Below, piece by piece: positions 6,852-12,867 of a DNA stretch of 12,867 nucleotides. Each line of letters opens with the position of its first letter. The first letter of the stretch is position 1. Under the pieces are notes generated by a model that was not told the DNA's origin, did no database searches, and saw only the letters and a list, made by a program, of their open reading frames with translations. The stretch covers positions 1 through 12,867 of the forward strand of contig CAMKYP010000068.1 of NCBI GenBank assembly GCA_946477505.1, in the 5' to 3' direction. The translations under genes and the position numbers were made by a program. Origin of the DNA: an uncultured Dechloromonas sp. (lineage in GTDB: Bacteria; Pseudomonadota; Gammaproteobacteria; Burkholderiales; Rhodocyclaceae).

Positions 6852-6857
6852 TACACT
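6849..6857 (+). promoter_or_regulatory. Weak extended -10 candidate upstream of the permease-kinase gene
   Basis: TGATACACT fits the extended -10 form TGnTAnnnT and overlaps the sodB stop TGA. No acceptable -35 is seen. If used, transcription would start near 6864, beside the inverted repeat GCGT-AAA-ACGC (6858-6868), and the sodB terminator would lie in the leader of the sensor gene. Speculative. Confidence 0.2.
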
Positions 6858-6877
6858 GCGTAAAACGCTTTGAATCG

Positions 6878-6910
6878 AATTGGGGGAGCCGCGTGCTCCC
6901 CCAATTTTTT
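6878..6910 (+). terminator. Intrinsic terminator after sodB
   Basis: AATTGGGGGAGC (6878-6889) pairs perfectly with GCTCCCCCAATT (6895-6906) around a five-base CGCGT loop, and the T run extends to 6910. Twelve pairs plus the U tract make a strong Rho-independent terminator. It ends only 26 bases before the next start codon. Confidence 0.93.
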
Positions 6911-6936
6911 GCCACCCGAAGGCTGTCGGGCCCTTC

Positions 6937-9900
6937 ATGAATCCTGAAACCGGAACCGCCGCGCAGCGTGTCGTCAAAATCCGCCGCGACTACAACACCT
7001 GGGTCGCCAACGAAACGCTGGAAGACTACGCCCTGCGCTTCACGCCGCGCAGTTTCCGCAAGTGGTCGGAAATGCGGGTGGCGAATACCGCCTTCGGCGC
7101 CGCCTCGTTTCTCGTGCTGGAAGCGGTCGGGGCGACCATGCTCGTCCAGTCCGGTTTCCTCAATGCCTTTTGGGCGATCATCGCGACCGGCCTGATCATC
7201 TTCCTGCTCGGCCTGCCGATCAGCATCATGGCCGCCCGCCACGGTCTCGACATGGACCTCCTGACGCGCGGCGCCAGCTTCGGCTACATCGGATCGACCA
7301 TCACCTCGCTGATCTACGCCAGCTTCACCTTCATCTTCTTTGCGCTCGAAGCGGCGATCATGGCCTACGCACTGGAACTCGCCTTCAGGATACCGCCCGC
7401 CTGGGGCTATCTGATCTGCGCACTGGTGGTCATTCCGCTGGTCACCCACGGTGTCACGGCAATCAGCAAATTGCAGGCGTGGACACAGCCTTTATGGATT
7501 TTCCTGCTCATCCTGCCCTATGCCTTCCTGTTCATCGAGGAGCCGCAGGCGCTGAACGGATTGTGGCAATACGGCGGCACTCAGGGTGGCAGCGGCGACT
7601 TCAACCCGCACCTCTTCGGCGCGGCGCTGACGGTGGGCATCGCGCTGGTCACGCAGATGGCCGAGCAAGTCGACTACCTGCGCTTCATGCCGGAAAAGAC
7701 GCCGGCCAACGCCCGGCGCTGGTGGCTGGGGGTGATTGTCGGCGGTCCCGGCTGGATCGTACCGGGCATCCTGAAGATGCTCGGCGGCGCGCTGCTCGCC
7801 TGGCTCGTCCTGCGCAACGGCATTCCGGCCGACAAGGCCGTCGACCCGAACCAGATGTATCTGATCGCGTTTTCCCATGTCTTCGACAACACGACGCTGG
7901 CCATTGCCGCAACGGCGCTCTTCGTCATCGTTTCCCAGCTCAAGATCAACGTCACCAACGCCTACGCCGGCTCGCTGGCCTGGTCCAATTTTTTCGCCCG
8001 GCTGACGCACAGTCACCCCGGACGGGTCGTCTGGGTGGTATTCAACACCTCGATCGCGCTGCTGCTGATGGAACTCGACGTCTTCCAGGCGCTCGGCCAG
8101 GTGCTCGGCCTCTATTCCAACATCGCCATTTCATGGATGGCGGCGGTGGTTGCCGACCTCGTCATCAACAAGCCGCTCGGCCTCTCCCCCAAGGGCCTGG
8201 AATTCAAGCGCAGCCACTTGTACGACATCAATCCGGTCGGCGTCGGCGCCATGGGCATCGCCTCGCTGCTGTCGATCGGTTGCTTTATCGGGCTGTTCGG
8301 ACCCGTGCTGCAGCCCTATGCCTCCTTCGTCGCCCTCGGCGCCGCCTTCGTCGTCTCCCCCCTGATCGCGAAACTCACCCGCGGACGCTATTACCTCGCC
8401 CGCCCGACCGATCCGGCGGACAGCGGGAGGAAAACACAAAAATGCACGATCTGCGCCCGCGACTACGAAGGCGAAGACATGGCCCTATGCCCCGCCTACG
8501 AGGCGCCGATCTGCTCATTGTGCTGCTCGCTCGACGCGCGCTGCCACGACCTGTGCAAGCCGCAGGCACACCTGACCGCGCAATGGAACGCCTTGCTGCG
8601 CCGCCTGCTCCCCAAGGCCGCTCAACCCTACATCGACACCGGCCTGGGCCACTACTTGTTGCTGATGACAGGCATCGTGCCTGTCCTCGCGCTGATTCTC
8701 GGCGTGCTCTATACCCACGAACTGCTGGCGCTGGGCAGCGCCGAAGCGGTGGCCGTCGAACGTCTGCAAGACAGTTTCATCAAGACCTTTGCGGCGCTGT
8801 TGATGCTGACCGGCGTCATCGCCTGGTGGATGGTACTGACGCAGGAGAGCCGGCGCGTCGCGCAGGAGGAGTCCAACCGGCAAACCCAGCTGTTGATGCA
8901 GGAAATCGAATCCCACCAGCGTACCGATGCGGCTTTGCAACAGGCCAAGGCGGTCGCGGAACAGGCCAACCAGGCGAAAAGCCGCTATATCACGGCGATC
9001 AGCCATGAGTTGCGGACACCGCTCAACAGCATCCTCGGCTATGCCCAGATTCTGGCGGCGGACGAAGAGGTGCCGCCCAATCGCCGACAGGCGGTCAGCG
9101 TCATTCGCAAATCGGGCGATCATCTGCTGTCGGTCATCGAAGGCACGCTCGATATCGCGCGGATCGAGAGCGGCAAGCTGACACTCGATGTGAAAGCCAT
9201 GGATTTTCCCGAGCTGATGCAGCAGATCGTCGGGATGTTCGAGCTGCAGGCCCGCAACAAGGGGCTTTCGTTCGACTACCGGCCGCTCGGGGAACTGCCG
9301 TCCGTCGTCCGTGCCGATGAAAAGCGCTTGCGCCAGATCCTGATCAACGTGATCGGAAATGCCGTCAAATTCACGGTGCGCGGCGGCGTTACCTTCACCG
9401 TCGAATGCCGCCGCGACATGGCGACCTTCGAAATTCGCGACAGCGGACCGGGCATACCGCCCGAAGACATGCAGCGCATTTTCGAGCCCTTTGGCCGGGG
9501 AAACAGCGTTCAGGCCGGGGGAAGCGGCGTTGGCCTGACCATCGCCCGCATGCTGACCGACCTGATGGGGGGTGAAATGCAGGTGTCGAGCACGCCGGGA
9601 GAAGGGAGCCTGTTCCGCATCCGCCTGTTTTTGCCGCAGGTTCATTCCGCGCTGGCGGCCAGGGAGCTGCCGAAACTCAATCGCATTGGCTATGTCGGGC
9701 CGCGGCAGCGCATCCTGGTCGTCGATAACGAAAAAGTCGACCGCGACCTGCTGCAAAACGTGCTCGAACCCCTCGGTTTCATCGTCGAGCAAGCAGCGAG
9801 CGGCTTCGAATGCCTGGCCGCCGTGCCGCGCTTCCTGCCGCACCTCGTTTTCATGGACCTCGGCATGCCCGGCATCGACGGTTGGGAAACGATCCGCAGG

Positions 9901-10335
9901 CTGCGCCAGCAGGGCGTGGTCTCGCCCCGGATCGCAATCCTGTCGGCAAATGCCTTCGACAGGAACCTGGAGAACGATGTCGGTATCACGCCGGATGAAT
10001 TCATCGTAAAGCCCTTCAAGCTCAACGAACTGCTCGATTGGCTGGGCAAGGCGCTTGAACTGGAATGGATTACCGCCGACAAGCCGGCCGTGCCCGATAT
10101 TGCAGCGCCTGTCGAAGCGCCGCCGCTGGTCGCGCCGGGTGCCGACGAACTGGCCGCGCTGGACGAGCTGATCAATCTTGGTTACTTGCGCGGCATTCTC
10201 AATAAACTGGCCGAGATCGAGCGGCAAGATGCCGTGCATGGCGAATTTGTCCGCGTCTTGCGCGATTTGGCCCGACAATTCCAGTTCGATGCGATGAAGG
10301 AAATCATCAGAAAGACCCGTGATGCAGCCTGTTGA
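6937..10335 (+). CDS. NCS1 permease-like / hybrid histidine kinase fusion (transporter-type sensor)
   Basis: An 1132-residue membrane sensor kinase. Residues 1-490 form a whole NCS1-type transporter (purine/cytosine permease-like): about 12 hydrophobic helices and a conserved-looking QLKINVTNAYAGSLAWSNFF stretch at 334-353. A cluster of eight cysteines follows (503, 506, 518, 526, 529, 530, 536, 540). Two more membrane helices lie at about 572-594 and 614-636, then a coiled coil. The kinase has phospho-acceptor His690 in SHELRTPLNS, N box N804/N808, DSGPGI at 835-840 and GGSGVGL at 861-867. The receiver (925-1050) has Asp974, Ser1003 and Lys1025, with D-N-E (930-932) in place of D-D. A helical tail covers 1069-1132. 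I start at ATG 6937; the upstream in-frame TTG at 6880 is inside the terminator. The ribosome-binding site is weak. It overlaps the next regulator gene, its likely partner. The ligand is unknown; a nitrogen compound is inferred from urtA and cynS. Confidence 0.92.
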   Translation: MNPETGTAAQRVVKIRRDYNTWVANETLEDYALRFTPRSFRKWSEMRVANTAFGAASFLVLEAVGATMLVQSGFLNAFWAIIATGLIIFLLGLPISIMAARHGLDMDLLTRGASFGYIGSTITSLIYASFTFIFFALEAAIMAYALELAFRIPPAWGYLICALVVIPLVTHGVTAISKLQAWTQPLWIFLLILPYAFLFIEEPQALNGLWQYGGTQGGSGDFNPHLFGAALTVGIALVTQMAEQVDYLRFMPEKTPANARRWWLGVIVGGPGWIVPGILKMLGGALLAWLVLRNGIPADKAVDPNQMYLIAFSHVFDNTTLAIAATALFVIVSQLKINVTNAYAGSLAWSNFFARLTHSHPGRVVWVVFNTSIALLLMELDVFQALGQVLGLYSNIAISWMAAVVADLVINKPLGLSPKGLEFKRSHLYDINPVGVGAMGIASLLSIGCFIGLFGPVLQPYASFVALGAAFVVSPLIAKLTRGRYYLARPTDPADSGRKTQKCTICARDYEGEDMALCPAYEAPICSLCCSLDARCHDLCKPQAHLTAQWNALLRRLLPKAAQPYIDTGLGHYLLLMTGIVPVLALILGVLYTHELLALGSAEAVAVERLQDSFIKTFAALLMLTGVIAWWMVLTQESRRVAQEESNRQTQLLMQEIESHQRTDAALQQAKAVAEQANQAKSRYITAISHELRTPLNSILGYAQILAADEEVPPNRRQAVSVIRKSGDHLLSVIEGTLDIARIESGKLTLDVKAMDFPELMQQIVGMFELQARNKGLSFDYRPLGELPSVVRADEKRLRQILINVIGNAVKFTVRGGVTFTVECRRDMATFEIRDSGPGIPPEDMQRIFEPFGRGNSVQAGGSGVGLTIARMLTDLMGGEMQVSSTPGEGSLFRIRLFLPQVHSALAARELPKLNRIGYVGPRQRILVVDNEKVDRDLLQNVLEPLGFIVEQAASGFECLAAVPRFLPHLVFMDLGMPGIDGWETIRRLRQQGVVSPRIAILSANAFDRNLENDVGITPDEFIVKPFKLNELLDWLGKALELEWITADKPAVPDIAAPVEAPPLVAPGADELAALDELINLGYLRGILNKLAEIERQDAVHGEFVRVLRDLARQFQFDAMKEIIRKTRDAAC

Positions 10336-11248
10336 CCGAACCATCTCCGACATCGTCCTGATCGTGGACGATGTCCCTGAAAACCTGGCCCTGCTACACG
10401 ACGCGCTCGATGAAGCGGGCCACACGGTGCTCGTCGCCACGCATGGCGAAGCAGCGCTGCAGCGCGCCCGGCAGAGCCTGCCCGACGTAATCCTGCTCGA
10501 CGCACTGATGCCCGGCATGGATGGCTTCGAGGTGGCGCGCCGCCTGAAGGCCGATTTCTCGACCCAGCACATTCCCATCGTTTTCATGACCGGACTGACC
10601 GAGACGGAGCATGTCGTCGCGGCGTTCGCCGCCGGCGGCGCCGACTACGTGACCAAGCCGATCCGGCCGGCCGAAGTGCTGGCCCGCATCGCCGCCCACG
10701 TCACCAACGCCCGTCAGATGCGCCAGGCGCGCACGGCGCTGGACGCCTTCGGGCAGGCCACCATTGCCGTGCGCGCGGCCGACAGCCGTATCGTCTGGCA
10801 GACGCCGCTCGCCCGCAACCTGCTCAACGCCTATTTCGCCAATCCCGAAACAGTGGCCCCGGAAGAGCTGCTCGCCTGGATCGCCGCGGCCCATCATGCC
10901 CGCGCTGCAGGGCGTGAGCCGGGACAATTGCTGTTCGCGGCAGGCAACAAGCGCCTGCTCGCGTCGTTTCACGACCAAACCGGCGACGACGAATGGCTGG
11001 TCGTGCTGCGCGAGGAAAACGACGCCTCCGCCGTCGAATCCCTGATCGCCGCCTTCCGCCTCACGCAGCGGGAAGCCGAGGTGCTCTACTGGGTGGTCCA
11101 GGGCAAGACGAGCAAGGACATCGGCGACATCCTCGGCAGCAGCCCGCGCACCGTCAACAAACACCTGGAGCACGTGTTCGAGAAGCTGGGCGTGGAAACC
11201 CGCACGGCTGCGGCCAATCTGGCGCTATCGAAGATGCGGGGCGGGTAA
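10322..11248 (+). CDS. LuxR-family response regulator with an extra middle domain
   Basis: A DNA-binding response regulator, 308 residues. Receiver at about 11-125: acidic pair Asp16-Asp17, phospho-acceptor Asp60 in LLDALMPGMDG, Thr90 and Lys112 (VTKPIRP). The LuxR-type helix-turn-helix lies at about 243-302, with LTQREAEVLYWVVQGKTSKD and RTVNKHLEHVFEKLGV. Between them, residues 139-231 are an unusually long insert (FGQATIAVRAADSRIVW through EWLVVLREE) that looks like a small PAS-type sensor domain. The ATG lies 14 bases inside the end of the permease-kinase gene; a GTG directly before it is an alternative. This overlap strongly suggests a cognate pair, phosphorylated directly or through the kinase's own receiver. 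The likely targets are urtA and cynS just downstream, which is inference. Confidence 0.93.
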   Translation: MQPVDRTISDIVLIVDDVPENLALLHDALDEAGHTVLVATHGEAALQRARQSLPDVILLDALMPGMDGFEVARRLKADFSTQHIPIVFMTGLTETEHVVAAFAAGGADYVTKPIRPAEVLARIAAHVTNARQMRQARTALDAFGQATIAVRAADSRIVWQTPLARNLLNAYFANPETVAPEELLAWIAAAHHARAAGREPGQLLFAAGNKRLLASFHDQTGDDEWLVVLREENDASAVESLIAAFRLTQREAEVLYWVVQGKTSKDIGDILGSSPRTVNKHLEHVFEKLGVETRTAAANLALSKMRGG

Positions 11249-11341
11249 TCGGGAAGGGATGGTGGCTGCCGCTCCCACTGCCCCAATCCCCTTTCTCCAC
11301 CCCTACGCAATTCAACGTATTTCTCCTCGACAACCCCGGTC

Positions 11342-11396
11342 GTAATCTGACGTTGCACTGCAGCAAAACGCTGCGCCGACAGGATTACCCAACGTC
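11342..11396 (+). promoter_or_regulatory. Interleaved inverted repeats in the urtA leader
   Basis: The 160-base spacer before urtA carries GTAATC (11342-11347) with its complement GATTAC (11383-11388), and GACGTT (11349-11354) with its complement AACGTC (11391-11396). The order is a-b-a'-b'. Inside lies a smaller dyad, TTGC-ACTGCA-GCAA (11353-11366). The b' arm ends one base before the GAGGAG ribosome-binding site at 11398-11403. These may be binding sites for the upstream regulator or an RNA structure. I could not find a convincing sigma-70 or sigma-54 promoter in the spacer, whose first part is rich in pyrimidines. Confidence 0.35.
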
Positions 11397-11408
11397 TGAG
11401 GAGCTTCC

Positions 11409-12671
11409 ATGAGCAATCGCCGCAATTTCATCAAGGCCACCGTCCTGGCCGCCGCGTTGTCCACCATCGGCATGAGCGCCCATGCCGCCGACACCATCAA
11501 GGTCGGCATCCTGCACTCGCTGTCCGGCACCATGGCGATTTCCGAAACCGCGCTCAAGGAAACGGCGCTGATGGCCATCGAGGAAATCAACAAGGCCGGC
11601 GGCGTGATGGGCAAGAAGCTCGAGCCTGTGGTCGTCGACCCCGCCTCCAACTGGCCGCTGTTCGCCGAAAAGGCTCGCCAGCTGCTGACCAAGGACAAGG
11701 TGGCCGTCACCTTCGGCTGCTGGACCTCGGTTTCCCGCAAGTCCGTCCTGCCGGTTTACAAGGAACTGAACGGCCTGCTCTTCTACCCGGTCCAGTACGA
11801 GGGTGAAGAACTCGAGAAGAACGTCTTCTACACCGGCGCCGCCCCCAACCAGCAAGCCATCCCGGCCGTCGAATACCTGATGTCCAAGGACGGCGGCGAA
11901 GCCAAGCGCTTCGTCCTGCTCGGCACCGACTACGTCTATCCGCGCACGACCAACAAGATCCTGCGCGCCTTCCTGAAGTCCAAGGGCGTCGCCGAAGCCG
12001 ACATCATGGAAGAGTACACCCCGTTCGGTCATAGCGATTACCAGACCATCATCGCCAAGATCAAGAAATTCGCGTCCGAAGGCAAGAAGACCGCCGTCGT
12101 GTCGACCATCAACGGCGACTCCAACGTGCCGTTCTACAAGGAACTGGGCAATGCCGGCCTGAAGGCCACTGATGTGCCGGTCGTCGCCTTCTCCGTGGGC
12201 GAAGAAGAACTGCGCGGCGTCGACACCAAGCCGCTGGTCGGCCACCTGGCTGCCTGGAACTACTTCCAGTCGCTGAAGAACGCCGAGAACACCAAGTTCA
12301 TCAAGATGTACAAGGACTGGGCCGTCAAGCAGAAGCTGCCGAACGCCAAGACCGTGGTCACCAACGACCCGATGGAAGCCACCTACATCGGCATCCACAT
12401 GTGGAAGCAGGCGGTCGAGAAGGCCAAGAGCACCGACGTGGATAAGGTCATCGCCGCCATGGCCGGCCAGACCTTCAAGGCGCCGTCCGGCTTCGAAGTG
12501 AAGATGGACGAAAAGAACCACCACCTGCACAAGCCAGTGTTCATCGGCGAAGTGAAGGCCGACGGCCAGTTCAACGTCGTCTGGAAGACACCGGGCCCGG
12601 TCAAGGCCGCGCCGTGGAGCCCGTACATTCCGGGCAACGACAAGAAGAAGGACGAGCCGGAAGCCAAGTGA
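11409..12671 (+). CDS. urtA: Urea ABC transporter, periplasmic substrate-binding protein
   Basis: Captures urea in the periplasm for the UrtBCDE transporter. The 420-residue protein matches the UrtA type of branched-chain amino-acid-like binding proteins almost throughout: KVGILHSLSGTMAISE from 31, GCWTSVSRKSVLPV at 103-116, YPVQYEGEE at 126-134, GAAPNQQ at 143-149 and GTDYVYPRTTN at 172-182. The N-terminus RRNFIKA, then a hydrophobic stretch and AHA at 24-26, suggests a twin-arginine-like signal cut after residue 26. GAGGAG lies five bases before the ATG. Codons are strongly biased (AAG, CTG, GGC), as for abundant proteins. The next gene is cynS, not urtB; the other transporter genes are outside the window or elsewhere. 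A terminator follows, common after binding-protein genes. Urea is inferred from family likeness; short amides or cyanate cannot be ruled out. Confidence 0.95.
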   Translation: MSNRRNFIKATVLAAALSTIGMSAHAADTIKVGILHSLSGTMAISETALKETALMAIEEINKAGGVMGKKLEPVVVDPASNWPLFAEKARQLLTKDKVAVTFGCWTSVSRKSVLPVYKELNGLLFYPVQYEGEELEKNVFYTGAAPNQQAIPAVEYLMSKDGGEAKRFVLLGTDYVYPRTTNKILRAFLKSKGVAEADIMEEYTPFGHSDYQTIIAKIKKFASEGKKTAVVSTINGDSNVPFYKELGNAGLKATDVPVVAFSVGEEELRGVDTKPLVGHLAAWNYFQSLKNAENTKFIKMYKDWAVKQKLPNAKTVVTNDPMEATYIGIHMWKQAVEKAKSTDVDKVIAAMAGQTFKAPSGFEVKMDEKNHHLHKPVFIGEVKADGQFNVVWKTPGPVKAAPWSPYIPGNDKKKDEPEAK

Positions 12672-12688
12672 TCCGGATCGTCAGTGCC

Positions 12689-12711
12689 AGGGGGCTGCGG
12701 CCCCCTTTTTT
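12689..12711 (+). terminator. Intrinsic terminator between urtA and cynS
   Basis: AGGGGGC, loop TGCG, GCCCCCT, then a run of six T's. The stem has seven pairs including the closing A-T. It ends 20 bases before the cynS ATG, too little room for a separate promoter, so cynS is probably reached by partial read-through. Confidence 0.9.
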
Positions 12712-12731
12712 ACGTCGAACAAGGAACTGCC

Positions 12732-12867
12732 ATGAACCGCGAAGAAGTCACCGACCTGATCGTCACCCAGAAAGTGAAGAAAAAACTGACCTGGGCCCAA
12801 CTAGCCGAAGTGGTCGGCCACAGCAAGGAATGGAGCACCGCCGCCCTGCTCGGCCAGATGACGCTGA
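12732..12867 (+). CDS. cynS: Cyanate hydratase (cyanase), N-terminal part
   Basis: Cyanase converts cyanate and bicarbonate to ammonia and CO2, removing toxic cyanate and yielding nitrogen. Only the first 45 residues are in the window; the family has about 150. They match the cyanase N-terminal helical DNA-binding-like domain: KKKLTWAQLAEVVGHSKEW then the signature TAALLGQMTL (E. coli has TAALLGQQAL). The catalytic Arg, Glu and Ser lie beyond the edge. AAGGA six bases before the ATG is the ribosome-binding site. It sits 60 bases after urtA, beyond a terminator. Since urea and cyanate interconvert in water, a cyanase beside a urea-binding protein makes sense as detoxification and nitrogen recovery. 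Confidence 0.93.
   Translation, partial: MNREEVTDLIVTQKVKKKLTWAQLAEVVGHSKEWSTAALLGQMTL

Noticed and set aside
7062..9008. Plus-strand open frame of about 648 codons inside the permease-kinase gene
   Set aside because: Out-of-frame shadow, rich in Arg, Pro and His with no membrane helices; the overlapping frame gives a coherent transporter.
8515..10587. Long open frame (about 690 codons) on the minus strand opposite the permease-kinase and regulator genes
   Set aside because: It is an antisense shadow in GC-rich coding DNA: no recognisable motif, low-complexity composition, no ribosome-binding site, and the plus strand encodes clear kinase and receiver motifs.
11249..11408. Sigma-54 (nitrogen control) promoter or NtrC site before urtA
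   Set aside because: Searched by eye for TGGCAC-N5-TTGC and GCACC/GGTGC pairs; no acceptable match with correct spacing.
11385..12530. Minus-strand open frame of about 381 codons opposite urtA
   Set aside because: Mirror of the strongly biased urtA codons; no family resemblance.
1..12867. CRISPR arrays, tRNA genes, insertion sequences, phage genes
   Set aside because: No regularly spaced repeats, cloverleaf-like sequences, transposase motifs or terminal repeats were seen; gene content and codon style are uniform across the window.

Overview
The window reads as a chromosomal segment of a GC-rich betaproteobacterium, most likely of the Rhodocyclales (Dechloromonas/Azonexus-like). This rests on the gene order exbB-exbD-lpxK-Trm112-like-kdsB-adk, a pyrophosphate-type phosphofructokinase, and the character of the proteins; it is recognition by eye, not a database match. 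I see no tRNA, rRNA, CRISPR array, insertion sequence or phage gene, and no stretch of over 300 bases without a gene.

Left part (1-4591, minus strand): a tightly packed operon read right to left. ExbB and ExbD form a proton-driven inner-membrane motor. LpxK (lipid A 4'-kinase), a small Trm112-like zinc-ribbon protein and KdsB (CMP-Kdo synthetase) serve lipopolysaccharide synthesis. Adenylate kinase and a PPi-dependent 6-phosphofructokinase (cut by the window edge) serve energy metabolism. Several junctions overlap: TGATG between exbD and lpxK, TAATG between the Trm112-like gene and kdsB, and a ribosome-binding site for pfk laid over the adk stop codon. The exact starts of exbB (GTG), the Trm112-like gene (GTG) and kdsB (internal ATG) were settled by ribosome-binding sites and family N-termini.

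Middle (4592-6910): a 283-base divergent intergenic region holds a perfect DnaA box facing a near-perfect one. It is followed by xseA (exonuclease VII large subunit, probably leaderless) and sodB (iron superoxide dismutase). sodB has its own promoter over the xseA stop codon and ends in a strong intrinsic terminator.

Right part (6937-12867, plus strand): a nitrogen-related signalling and uptake locus, and the most interesting part of the window. A 1132-residue protein joins a complete NCS1-type (purine/cytosine permease-like) transporter, an eight-cysteine cluster, two more membrane helices, a histidine kinase, a receiver and a short helical tail. Its gene overlaps that of a LuxR-type response regulator with an extra middle domain. 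Next come urtA (periplasmic urea-binding protein with a twin-arginine-like signal), a terminator, and the start of cynS (cyanase). My reading is that the permease-kinase is a transporter-like sensor of a nitrogenous solute, and that with its regulator it controls urea/cyanate scavenging. The architecture is visible in the sequence; the ligand and targets are inference.
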